A stretch of 32,020 nucleotides of DNA. It comes from Streptomyces regalis (GTDB lineage: Bacteria; Actinomycetota; Actinomycetes; Streptomycetales; Streptomycetaceae). Of this stretch, positions 8,913 through 18,955 are shown one piece after another. How positions within the stretch are numbered: position 1 is the stretch's first letter; the number at the start of each line of letters is the position of its first letter. The position numbers and the translations under genes are program-made. The stretch is taken from NCBI RefSeq assembly GCF_001509475.1, contig NZ_LLZG01000008.1, positions 1 to 32,020 of the forward strand, given 5' to 3'. The notes under the pieces are model-generated. The model saw only the letters and a program-made list of their open reading frames with translations. It made no database searches and was not told the DNA's origin.

Positions 8913-9905
8913 TCAGAAGGCCTTGCGGAAGCGCGCGTACGCTTTCTCCGGGTCCGCCATGAAGGTCCACGGCCACTCGGTGATCACACCGTCCAGCTCG
9001 CGGAAGACATTGGAGGCCTTGCTGCTGCCCGCCAGCGAGAGGGCCATGGCGAAGATGTTGTAGTCGCCCTGCCAGCCCAGGCGGCGCTCGTACGCGTGGT
9101 GCAGGATGCTGCGCTCCGCGGCCTCCCTCAACTCGGTCCGGATCCGCGGCTGCTGCAGGCAGTCGCGGTCGTCGGACTCCACCCACTCCTCGATACGTGC
9201 CATGGCGATGACACAACCGAGCCGGTGCCCGTCGGGCGCGCCGGCGAAGGCCTTCTGGGCGAACTCCAGGGCCTGGCCCGGCTCTCCGCCCCAGCGGGGC
9301 TGGAGGTGCGACACCCACTCCAGGTGGACGTCCAGGTTCAGCGGATCACGGCGCAGACCGGCCGCGAGCCGGGCCTCCTGGACACTGTCGTCGACGGACA
9401 TGCCGCGTCCCGAGGTGAGCAGATGGCGCCACGGCGTGACCCAGTCGGGCCGCAGCTCGGCGGCCTCGAGCAGGTGTTCCTCGGCGATGCGCAGTCGCTC
9501 GTAGAAGGTCTGCCACTGCTCGCGGCTGACGTCCACGGCACGGGCGGACGTGCGCGCCTCCCAGCCCCAGTTGACATGGCGCGCACCCGAGATCAGCAGG
9601 GCCGTCGCCCGGAGCTCCTTGTCGCCCTTGTCCTCCTCGGCGGCCCGGACGGCCCACTCCTCCACACCGTCCAGAACGGCCAGCTGCCCCAGGACCGCCT
9701 GCTCGCGGCCGAGATCGAAGGGGGCCAGCGCCACCTTGACCGCCTCCCAGTCCCCCGCGTCGGCCGCCTCGACCAGCGCGAGCACGCGCGCGTCCCCCAG
9801 CGCGCGCAGGGTGTAGACCCCGTGCTTCTTCCTGCGCGGGACAGGAAGGACGTGCGGGTCCGCCACCGGTCCTTCCGCTCCTCTGCCGAACAGCCTGCCC
9901 AACAT
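8913..9905 (-). CDS. Conserved hypothetical helical-repeat protein, first gene of the HSP90 operon
   Basis: The product (330 residues) is soluble, with no signal peptide or membrane span. After a basic N-terminus (LGRLFGRG, PRRKKHG) it consists of helix pairs with a TPR/Sel1-like look (ALVEAADAGDWEAVKVALA, HLLEAAELRPDWVTPWRHLL, LAAGLRRDPLNLDVHLEW). Trp and aromatic residues are common towards the C-terminus. The ATG at 9905 has a good GGGGAGGG ribosome-binding site. It leads the minus-strand unit with the HSP90 homologue and the large TPR-like protein. No enzyme motif was recognised; a client or co-chaperone role is an inference from the neighbours. Confidence 0.75.
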   Translation of the reverse strand: MLGRLFGRGAEGPVADPHVLPVPRRKKHGVYTLRALGDARVLALVEAADAGDWEAVKVALAPFDLGREQAVLGQLAVLDGVEEWAVRAAEEDKGDKELRATALLISGARHVNWGWEARTSARAVDVSREQWQTFYERLRIAEEHLLEAAELRPDWVTPWRHLLTSGRGMSVDDSVQEARLAAGLRRDPLNLDVHLEWVSHLQPRWGGEPGQALEFAQKAFAGAPDGHRLGCVIAMARIEEWVESDDRDCLQQPRIRTELREAAERSILHHAYERRLGWQGDYNIFAMALSLAGSSKASNVFRELDGVITEWPWTFMADPEKAYARFRKAF

Positions 9906-10153
9906 GCCGCGCCCTCCCCTGGGTCCCGCGTGATCTTCCGGTGCAGCATAAACGGCCCCACTGACACCGCTTCCACAGGGTTTTCACTCATGCTTCACGG
10001 GCCGGGCAACGCCCCTCGCCCACAACGACGGCCCGTTGCCGAGGAGCGTAGTCCGGCACGCAGCGCGTCGAACAGCCCGTTCGCATCCCGGTGGGCCGGG
10101 CAGGGGAGAATGAGGGCCGTACCCAACGGTCGACCCTTGCAGAGGAGCGGGAA

Positions 10154-11794
<1,641 letters not shown>

Positions 11795-11935
11795 CACGGA
11801 CGCTGACGGAAAAACGCAGGTCCGCCACGCACGTACGAAGAACAGGGCCGTCGTTGAACGAAGGCATCACTCACGGTCTGCCGGGCAGGTGAGACGTTGT
11901 CCGGCTCAGTGATCGACGCTTCAGGGGGAGCCTTC

Positions 11936-13154
11936 GTGTCCGCAACCGGAACTGATGCCGCCGCACCGCCGCACCGGGACGACACCCCGCTGCGGCGGGC
12001 CATCGGTGGCAAGGTCGGCGGAGCGCTGTGGCTGCCGTTCGTCATCGGCTTCGTCGTGGCCATCCTGACGGCAGCCTCGTACGTGGAACTCGTCGGCAAG
12101 TACCCGAAGGCGGCCGGCGCGGCGCTCTACACCCAGAAGGCGTTCCAGGTCCCGTTCCTCACCTTCATCGTCGCCTTCATGGTCATGTGCTCGGCCTGTC
12201 CTCGGCAAGCGCGGCGGCCCGCGCCTTCAGCGGCGACCACCTCGCCGAATTCGGGGCGTGTCGGAGTCCGTGAAGACCAACGTGGTCCTCACCGTGGTCG
12301 AACTGACAGGCCTGCTCATCATCCTCGCCATCGGCGCCTGGGCGGTCCTGTCCGGTGACGGTGAGCCGTCGCGGCTCGGCGAGTTCCAGGCGGAGGGCAC
12401 CGGCTTCGCGCTGATCACCAGCGTGCTGGGAGCGACGGCTCTCGGCTTCTTCGCCTTCGTGGGGTTCGAGGACTCCGTCAACATGGCCGAGGAGACCAAG
12501 GATCCGGTACGTACGTTTCCACGCGCCATCTTCACCGGGGTCGTCGTCACCGGCACCCTCTACATCCTGGTCGCCCTGGTCTCCTCACTACTCGTCGACC
12601 ACCGCGTGCTCGAGGACTCCAGCGGGCCGCTGCTGGAGGTCGTCAAGGCCGGAGGGCTCGACTTCCCGCCCAAGCTGTTCGCGCTGATCGCCCTGTTCGC
12701 GGTGACCAACTCGGCCCTGATCAACATCATGATGGCGTCGCGCCTGTGCTACGGCATGGCGAACGAACGTATCCTGCCGCGCGCCCTGGGCCGCGTTGTC
12801 CCCCGGCGCCGCACGCCGGTCGTCGGCATCGTCTTCGTCTCGCTGCTCGCCATCGGGCTGGTCTCCACCGGGGAGATCGAGGGCCTCGGCGACACCACGG
12901 CCTTCCTGCTCCTGTGCGTCTTCGCTGTCGTCAACATCGCCGTCCTCGTCCAGCGCCGGGACCGGGTCGAGCACCAGCACTTCCGTACGCCGACCGTGTT
13001 GCCGGTGCTCGGCGCGATCACCTCCCTGATCCTGGCCGGCCCGCTGTCCGACCGGCCCGCGAATGTCTACATCCGGGCAGGCGTGCTGCTGGCGATCGGC
13101 ATTGCGCTGTGGGTGCTGAACAAGGTGGTGCTGCGGGTGCGCGGCGAGGTGTGA
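11936..13154 (+). pseudogene. Disrupted APC-family amino-acid permease
   Basis: Two open frames together cover most of an amino-acid/polyamine permease, but at least three lesions are visible. First, the sequence jumps from LRRAI straight to GGKVGGALWLPF, so the first membrane helix is missing. Second, a one-base loss near 12193 (TCGGCC where a TCGGGCC-type sequence is expected) shifts the frame; the lost frame continues as GLSSASAAARAFSGDHLAEF. Third, near 12250-12257 the sequence jumps to RGVSESVKTN in another frame, which loses a further helix. From 12258 the frame is open to 13154 and keeps the later helices. The original start is a GTG at 11936 with AGGGGGAG upstream. A functional transporter is not expected unless the second part is translated alone. 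Confidence 0.8.
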
Positions 13155-13265
13155 TCGCGTCCCGGTTCCGTTGGCGGGTTCGGGTTCGAGTGCGCCGTTG
13201 TGTGCGCAGCAGCGGCGGGGGACGGCGGCTGGGTGGGAGGTGCGCAAACCCTGTCGGGCCGCCGT

Positions 13266-13412
13266 CCAGGGCCGGACCTCGCGGGGATCGAGCACATCAC
13301 GGATTCGCTTGATCCGGTCGCCTGCGACGTCGAACGCCGGTACCGATACGGCGACGCGGTCCAGCTGAGCCACCAGGCGGGCCGGCCATTCACCGTGCAC
13401 TGCGGGATCACC
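13266..13412 (-). pseudogene. Remnant resembling the C-terminal domain of an ECF41-type sigma factor
   Basis: On the minus strand about 45 codons read like the final strand-helix part of the SnoaL-like domain that follows ECF41/SigJ-type sigma factors: FDVAGDRIKRIRDVLDPREV followed by RPW. Just before it, in another frame, VNGRPA fits the expected preceding motif, so a frameshift separates the two. No sigma-2 or sigma-4 region could be found upstream in 13413-13776, so the rest is lost. The similarity is from memory of the family pattern; a lone SnoaL-like protein is the alternative. Confidence 0.4.
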
Positions 13413-13776
13413 ACGCCCGCCACCGGGACGACACCGTCGCCGTCTCCGGCTGCCGGGGGCCGGGGTCGGAAAGCAGGCGAGCGCGCGCCTTCAGTGCGCA
13501 TGTGCAGGTGGGGGCCGACGACCCGCCCGACGACCTCCTCGAGCACACCGACCGCGAACCGATCGCGCACGTGCCGGCTCGGCACCCCCGTAGGACTGTC
13601 CGGGCTGTGACAGCCACCCTGGGGATCCCACAGCAGCCGCCCTGGACGGCGCCCAGAACACCCACCGCGTGGCCCGCCTCGCGCCCGGAAGCCCGGCGAT
13701 TCCGTGAACCGGGTGCCCTGGACCCGACGCGGCAGGACCAGACCGCGGCGGGGCAGCCCCAGCCCTGCCGCGTCCG
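13413..13776. other. Non-coding stretch between decayed genes and the DUF4241 gene
   Basis: No convincing gene, RNA or repeat was found. Open frames exist on both strands but are Arg/Pro/Gly-rich and look like GC-driven shadows. It may hold unrecognisable remains of the sigma-factor-like gene. Confidence 0.4.
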
Positions 13777-15069
13777 CTACCCGTCCCGCTGCGATCGGTC
13801 GGGCAACAGCTCCTGATGGCGGAGGATCAACATGTCGGCGACGAGGCACGTGACCTCGCCGTCGGCGTCCCGGCCGATCCACACCGGGTAGGAGCCGTCT
13901 CCCATGCCGCTCGGGTAGACGATGAGGTTGCCCCCGGACTCCGGGTCGTCGAGGACGACGATGCCGTCGGTGTTGTCGTCGTGCGGGACGGTGTCCTCGC
14001 CGCCCGTGAGCCTGTCGGCCGCCGCGGCGTCGACGAAGCAGCCGGTGCCGGTGTCCACGCCGAAGCCGTAGAACTCGCCCTCCCGCAGCGTCCTCGGGTC
14101 CTGACCGGGGCGGAGCGCCAGCTCCCAAGCGACCGTCGGTTCGTCGGAGACGACGATGCGCGCCCCGGTGAAGTCCTCCATGTGCAGCGCCTTGCGCCAG
14201 TGCTCGGTCGGGTAGGACGCGGTCGCGATCTCCATGCGGTAGCTGCCGGGCGGTACGGCCACCGTGAACGGCTCGCCGGGATCGGTCCAGCCCGGGTCGC
14301 AGGCGACGACCCGGCCGGTCGGCAGCCGTAGCGATCCGGCGTCGATGACGCGCTCGACGGCGTACGGGCCGGTCGCGTGGTCGTCGGGCGGGGAGAACCG
14401 GGTGCCGGGCGTGAACATCTCCTCGAGGTGGCGAGGGCGCAGAGGGCTGGGCGGACGCCACCCGGGGGCGGTGACATGACCGTTCTCCTGGAGTCCCGCC
14501 GGGCCGTCCTGGTGGGGGGTCTCCGGGGTCTCCGTCGTGGCGTCCCGTAGGGCGACGTCGCGTACGAGCCCGCCGGTGGCCAGGGCAACCGCCCATCCCC
14601 AGTCGCCGAATGCGACGGCCGGCGCCCAACGCTGCGCGTCCGGCACATCGGCCGACGTGTGCGTCGAGCCGCCTCCGATCCCTCTCGGTTGGGAGACCTT
14701 CCGGCCCTTGCCGTCCGGGTAAAGGTCGATGAGGACGCGACCCGCGTTGTCCGCGAACTCCTTCATGTCCTCGGTGCCGTAGTGCCACTGAGCGATGTGG
14801 CGGCAGAAGAGCCGATCGGGTTCCAGGCGGCGCAGGTCGAACTCGCGGATGCGACGGCCCTGGTCGTCGTACGCCCACACGCCGAGGTAGTCGTGCGCCC
14901 ATGCGATGGTCAGCACGGCGATCGGCTGGGGGCGCTCCGGCTCGCGCAGCACCACGGCGTACTGCTCGCCCGCGGCGTCCCGACTCGCGGCGAGGTCCCG
15001 GCTGATGGGTCCGAGGACCGTGCGGGAGGCGGCGTCCCAGTCCTCCCCGTACGTCACGTCAATGATCAC
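13777..15069 (-). CDS. DUF4241-containing protein
   Basis: The product (430 residues from the GTG at 15069) has a C-terminal half matching the DUF4241 pattern: LPTGRVVACDPGW, then FTVAVPPGSYRMEIA, and a later GEFYGFGVDTGTGCFVD with VVLDDPESGGNLIVYPSGMGDGSYPVW. The N-terminal half (about 180 residues) is distinct and resembles the partner domain found in some longer members. No signal peptide is visible; it is probably cytoplasmic. The function of DUF4241 is not established; some members occur near toxin-immunity type genes, but nothing here proves that. The start is uncertain: the frame is open to 15315, with an ATG at 15135 that would overlap the divergent gene's leader. It is divergent from the 983-aa membrane protein and may share regulation with it. 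Confidence 0.75.
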   Translation of the reverse strand: MIIDVTYGEDWDAASRTVLGPISRDLAASRDAAGEQYAVVLREPERPQPIAVLTIAWAHDYLGVWAYDDQGRRIREFDLRRLEPDRLFCRHIAQWHYGTEDMKEFADNAGRVLIDLYPDGKGRKVSQPRGIGGGSTHTSADVPDAQRWAPAVAFGDWGWAVALATGGLVRDVALRDATTETPETPHQDGPAGLQENGHVTAPGWRPPSPLRPRHLEEMFTPGTRFSPPDDHATGPYAVERVIDAGSLRLPTGRVVACDPGWTDPGEPFTVAVPPGSYRMEIATASYPTEHWRKALHMEDFTGARIVVSDEPTVAWELALRPGQDPRTLREGEFYGFGVDTGTGCFVDAAAADRLTGGEDTVPHDDNTDGIVVLDDPESGGNLIVYPSGMGDGSYPVWIGRDADGEVTCLVADMLILRHQELLPDRSQRDG

Positions 15070-15220
15070 GTTGATCTCAGCGTTGGAGTGGGCGTGTCCG
15101 TCACAGGCTCTGACAAGTTGTAGGAATTGCAACATCCGTACGGTGCAGCGCGTTTCGAGGTGGGTATCAGCGTCGGATCCGGCAGTGCCGGGTCGGGCGG
15201 ATGCGACGGGGGCGGAGCGA

Positions 15221-18172
15221 GTGGCCAGAGAAGCATGGAGCGGCAGCGCCGGGATCGAGGCTGCCGACGCGGTGTTCGAGTTGATGAGACGGCTCATCGA
15301 CAACTTCCGGGACAACCCGCCGGTGACACCGCTGGTGGTCCTTCAGGCCGGCGAGGAGGACGACACCGGCACCCTGGACCGACGGGTCGCGCAGGTCGTG
15401 GAGTTCGTCCGCCAGGGCCATCAGCCGCGGGGGCTGATCGCCACACGGCTGGACGGCGGAGGCGGCGAGGACGCGTACTCCTCGGCGATCGACATGGTGC
15501 GCCAGCTGTGCGAGCACCCCTGGGACAACCAGAACCATTCGCAGTACAAGCCGTTCGGCTTTCCGCGCTCGCGGCTGCTGCGCGCCATCGAGCAGGCCGC
15601 GCCGGAGGTCGGCGGTGACGTGAGCACGGTGTGGTCCGCCGCCCAACGCCGCGAACGGCTGATGCGGCGGCTGGCCGAGCTACGCTGGCGGCCGGGGCGT
15701 GATCCGGACGACACCGATGAGGACAGGCGCGTCTCGGCGCTGACGGACACCGTCGGTGCGGTGGTGAACCCGTCCGGTTTCGTGGGCGCGATGTTCATCG
15801 CCTGCCTGAGCGTGCTGCTCGGCGAGGGCGGGTGGCAGACGGCGGTGTGGGGTGGGGGCCTGGCGCTGGCGGCGTTCGGCGTGGCGCACCTGCTGGCGCG
15901 CAGCGCGCCGCCGCTGCTGTGGCTGCGCCGAGCCAGCCGGTGGTTCGCGACCACCACCTTCCTGGCGCCTTCGAGCGACCGGCCGGAGGCCGCCGAATGG
16001 TCCCGGTGGCGGCCGACGAAGTCCTGGGAGACGATCCGTGGCCGGGCCTTCGCCGTCGCCCAGCAGGTGGTGGCCGCCCAGGCGGGTGATGCGACGGCTC
16101 GTCAGTTCCATTTGGAGCTGCGTGTGCTGGCGTTGCTCGAGGATCTGCGCGAGAACTTCCGGCCCCGGACGATGGACCTGCGCCGCCGCAAGCGCACGGT
16201 ACCGCCCGTGGTGTATCTGCCGTGTGCCACCGAGGACGACGGCGGCCTGCTGTTGCTGCGGGCGATCAGCAACGTACGCACCCGTCGCAGCGAGGTGGAT
16301 CCGCTGCTGGTACTGGCCGCGATCCCGGCGGCGGAGCGGCTGCGGCCGCCGGGATCCGAGGACCCGGCGCGGCTCGCCGCACCGCACCCCGACGGGCCCG
16401 CACAGGACGATCCGGAGCGTGCCTTCGCGGCGGACGCCAGGTACCAGGAGTGGGTGACCGGCCTCAACGTCGGCCAGTCCCCCGGGCGTTCGGCCGCGCT
16501 GCCGTGGATCCTGTGGATACCGCTGTCCGCCGACGAGTTGCGCCGTCGGCACTCCGCGCAGCACTCCACCACCCGGATCCGCCGCACGGCTGCCTGGCTG
16601 CTGTGGTCCAGGCCCTGCCTGGCGGTGGTCCTCGCCATCGCCCTCGCCCTCGGTTTCCTCGGCAACCGGTGGATGGCACAGCGCTACTGCGAGGGCCGGC
16701 TGATCGGCTCCAACACGGACTCCGTTCTGGTGGGCGGCGAGTGTGTGGGGGTCGCGACCGGGGACGTACGGCTGGCCGCGGGCAACGGGCTGGAACTGTA
16801 CGGGGCCGGCAAGGGCGTCACCTTCGACGCCGTCGAGCAGGCGATCAGGGCGGAGAACGCGAAGATCGGCCCCGCGGACAAGTACGTGACGATCGTCTAC
16901 GCCGGCCCGGTCACCGCGGCGGACGAGTCCGACACTCGCAAGGGGCTCGAGGAGATCACCGGTGTCTACCTCTACCAGCACTACGCCAATGTGAGCACTC
17001 ACCAGCCGACCAAGATAAGAGTGTTGCTCGCCAACGCGGGCGAGAACATGCTCCAGGTGCTGCCCATGGCCCGGCACATAGCGGAGCTGGCACGGCGCGA
17101 TCGGTCGGTCGTCGGTGTCGTCGGCCTGGGACGCGACACCACGGAGAGCGACGACGCCGTGGAGATCCTCAAAGGCGCGGGCCTGCCCGTGGTGAGCACC
17201 ACCAACTCCGGCAGCCATCTGGCGCGGAAGCTGTCGAACTGGTTCGGTCTGGCCGCCACCGACGAGGAGGAGGCGAACGCGCTGCTCGTCGTCGCCAGGC
17301 AGATCGCCCGGCGCGAGGACGGCGCCCGGGGCGTGGTGCTGGCCCGCAAGGTCGGCAGCGAGAAGGACTTCTACACGACCGAACAGGCAAGGGTGGGCAA
17401 GGAGATGCTGGACCGGGCCGGCTTCACGCCGCTGCCCTCCCGCTCCTACCGGCTGAGCCCCAACGGCGAACCGGAACTCACCGACCCGGTCGAGGACATC
17501 TGCGCGAGTGATCCGGTGCCCAGGGCCCTGTACTTCGCGGGCCGGGTGGAGGACGTGCCCAACCTGATGTCCCAGCTGGGCTCCACGCCCGGCTGTTCCG
17601 GCCGGCCCATCACCGTGTTCACCGGCGACGACCTGGCCAAGAGCAACTACGACGAGGGCGAGAGTCTGCGCATCCCTGCGGAGGTCACCCTCTACCACTT
17701 CGCGCCGGCACCGATGGACCTCGTCGGCGCGGTCGGCTTCTACGAGGACGCCCACGACGCGCTCGGCGACCTGCTCCCCGCGGGCGCGGCGGTGACCGCG
17801 CTCGACGATCCCGCCCGGCCCTGGGACGACGCCCTCTTCTCCAGCGGGCAGTCGGTACTGGCCTACAGCGCCACCGCGGTGCTGTACCGGGCCTCGAAGA
17901 ACGGCGACGCCCCGCAGACCGCCCCGGAGACCTGGGCCGACCTGCGCTCGCGCCCCAACCCGAACCTACCGGTCGGCACGGTCAGCTTCGCCGGCAGCCA
18001 GCCCTACGCCGACCAGCGGGGACACGCCTACGAGATCGTGCGGGTGACCTACCGCGGCCCCCAGGTGCGCTCGGTCACGGTATGCGGGCGGCCGGCCGGC
18101 AGCGACGAACCGCTCTCCGCGCCGCCGGGCCGCAAGGACGCCGACCCGGACACGGTGTGCCACGAGGAGTGA
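15221..18172 (+). CDS. Membrane protein with cytoplasmic region and extracellular type-1 periplasmic-binding domain
   Basis: The 983-residue product has an unusual layout. Residues 1-185 are soluble and have no Walker A motif. Two close hydrophobic segments (about 186-204 and 207-226) form a hairpin, a further cytoplasmic region follows (about 230-460), and a third span lies at about 466-484. The C-terminal 490 residues look like a type-1 periplasmic-binding fold of the Leu/Ile/Val-binding kind (YVTIVYAGP, VVGVVGLGRDT, LPVVSTTNSG, ALYFAGRVEDV, RPITVFTGDD). This predicts an inside-membrane-outside sensor or receptor rather than an ABC transporter subunit; no permease or ATPase genes are adjacent. 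The GTG at 15221 follows GGCGGAG closely; GTG 15143 is an in-frame alternative. The ligand is unknown. Confidence 0.75.
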   Translation: MAREAWSGSAGIEAADAVFELMRRLIDNFRDNPPVTPLVVLQAGEEDDTGTLDRRVAQVVEFVRQGHQPRGLIATRLDGGGGEDAYSSAIDMVRQLCEHPWDNQNHSQYKPFGFPRSRLLRAIEQAAPEVGGDVSTVWSAAQRRERLMRRLAELRWRPGRDPDDTDEDRRVSALTDTVGAVVNPSGFVGAMFIACLSVLLGEGGWQTAVWGGGLALAAFGVAHLLARSAPPLLWLRRASRWFATTTFLAPSSDRPEAAEWSRWRPTKSWETIRGRAFAVAQQVVAAQAGDATARQFHLELRVLALLEDLRENFRPRTMDLRRRKRTVPPVVYLPCATEDDGGLLLLRAISNVRTRRSEVDPLLVLAAIPAAERLRPPGSEDPARLAAPHPDGPAQDDPERAFAADARYQEWVTGLNVGQSPGRSAALPWILWIPLSADELRRRHSAQHSTTRIRRTAAWLLWSRPCLAVVLAIALALGFLGNRWMAQRYCEGRLIGSNTDSVLVGGECVGVATGDVRLAAGNGLELYGAGKGVTFDAVEQAIRAENAKIGPADKYVTIVYAGPVTAADESDTRKGLEEITGVYLYQHYANVSTHQPTKIRVLLANAGENMLQVLPMARHIAELARRDRSVVGVVGLGRDTTESDDAVEILKGAGLPVVSTTNSGSHLARKLSNWFGLAATDEEEANALLVVARQIARREDGARGVVLARKVGSEKDFYTTEQARVGKEMLDRAGFTPLPSRSYRLSPNGEPELTDPVEDICASDPVPRALYFAGRVEDVPNLMSQLGSTPGCSGRPITVFTGDDLAKSNYDEGESLRIPAEVTLYHFAPAPMDLVGAVGFYEDAHDALGDLLPAGAAVTALDDPARPWDDALFSSGQSVLAYSATAVLYRASKNGDAPQTAPETWADLRSRPNPNLPVGTVSFAGSQPYADQRGHAYEIVRVTYRGPQVRSVTVCGRPAGSDEPLSAPPGRKDADPDTVCHEE

Positions 18173-18222
18173 TCCCGCCGTCCCGGAGTGGGGGGGGGCG
18201 GTGGCCTGCGGGAGGAGTGTTG

Positions 18223-18288
18223 ATGAGCGCGCTCAAGGCCACCGTGCGCAGTGTCCGGGTCTGCCTCACGTCCCGGGCCGTGGCCTGA
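18223..18288 (+). CDS. Possible 21-residue ORF or start of a lost gene
   Basis: An ATG at 18223 has an excellent site (GGGAGGAG, 5 bp spacing) and opens a 21-residue frame beginning MSALKATVRSV and ending at TGA 18288. A run of nine G lies at 18190-18198. It may be the first codons of a gene truncated in the decay of this region rather than a real small protein. Confidence 0.25.
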   Translation: MSALKATVRSVRVCLTSRAVA

Positions 18289-18334
18289 CCTCATCCTGTC
18301 CGCCCTCGCCGGGAGCGTGAGCTCGCCCGGGCGT

Positions 18335-18631
18335 CCACACGACGAGGCGCTGCGTGCCGACTCCTCCTGAATCGAGGGCCTGTCCCCCGTCTCCACGGAC
18401 GAGCACGGCCGCCCCGTCGGCTACGCGCTGCTGACCCGCTGCCACATCGGCGACACCCCGGACCTGGGGCACCCGGCCTACTACCCCCGGTTCGGCTTCA
18501 CCCGCGCCTCCGCCCACGGCATCGGCCTCACCATCGACGTACCCGACGAGGCCCTGATGGCCCTCACCCTGAACGCCGAGCACCCGCTGCCCAGCGGAAC
18601 CGTCCGCTACGCCGCACCGTTCGGCATCTAG
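18335..18631 (+). pseudogene. GNAT N-acetyltransferase remnant with stop codon and internal deletion
   Basis: In one frame the sequence reads DEALRADSS, then a TGA at 18368-18370 where Trp is usual, then IEGLSPVSTDEHGRPVGYAL and LLTRCHIGDTP. It then jumps to LGHPAYYPRFGF and continues to a normal end (PSGTVRYAAPFGI, TAG at 18629-18631). The missing middle would contain the acetyl-CoA-binding R/QxxGxG/A motif. The N-terminal third is also gone. With a stop and no cofactor site this is a dead copy of a YhbS-like acetyltransferase. The remaining sequence has kept good codon use, so decay is recent. Confidence 0.75.
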
Positions 18632-18641
18632 CCCGCGCCGG

Positions 18642-18802
18642 CCGACCGGGCGCCCAACTCCACCTTGTAACAGGCCGAATTCGCCGCTGGTCGACTCGTT
18701 GGTGGCGAAGTAGTGGGTGGCCTCATTGCAGGCAGTTGCCGTCGGAGGACATGGGGCCCAATGCGCTTTCGTCGAGCCGACGTTGATCGTACGGATCGGC
18801 AC
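18642..18802 (-). pseudogene. Possible remnant of a small secreted protein
   Basis: The minus strand from 18802 reads INVGSTKAHWAPCPP, then TACNEATHYFATNESTSGEF, and then after a one-base shift CYKVELGARSAGAG to a stop. The composition (Cys, Asn, Thr, aromatic residues, few Arg) is unlike the GC-driven shadow frames around it and suits a small disulfide-bonded secreted protein. No signal peptide or clean start remains. I do not recognise the family. Confidence 0.35.
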
Positions 18803-18858
18803 GGTGACGGCCCGTCGATGCTCGATCCTGCTCGGAACTGCTTTCTATCGAGCACATA

Positions 18859-18887
18859 TTGACATGCACTCTCGGAGCCCGCAGAGT
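18859..18887 (+). promoter_or_regulatory. Vegetative-type promoter of the GH109-like gene
   Basis: TTGACA at 18859-18864, a 17-bp spacer, and CAGAGT at 18882-18887 match the sigma-70/HrdB consensus (the -10 in five of six against TAGAGT). It points to the gene starting at 18956. Confidence 0.65.
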
Positions 18888-18892
18888 CATGC

Positions 18893-18921
18893 CCCGACAG
18901 TCCCGACAGTGCCCCGACAGT
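18893..18921 (+). repeat. Three direct copies of CCCGACAGT downstream of the promoter
   Basis: CCCGACAGT occurs at 18893-18901, 18902-18910 and 18913-18921, right after the -10 box and before the ribosome-binding site AGGAG (18941-18945). The 9- and 11-bp phasing suggests successive sites on one DNA face for a repressor, or replication slippage. Confidence 0.6.
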
Positions 18922-18955
18922 GATGCAAGCCACCCCACCGAGGAGTGTTGCCGTC

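Noticed and set aside
15221..18172. ABC-transporter substrate-binding lipoprotein
   Set aside because: The binding fold is tethered to nearly 500 residues of cytoplasmic and membrane sequence, there is no lipobox, and no permease or ATPase genes are adjacent.
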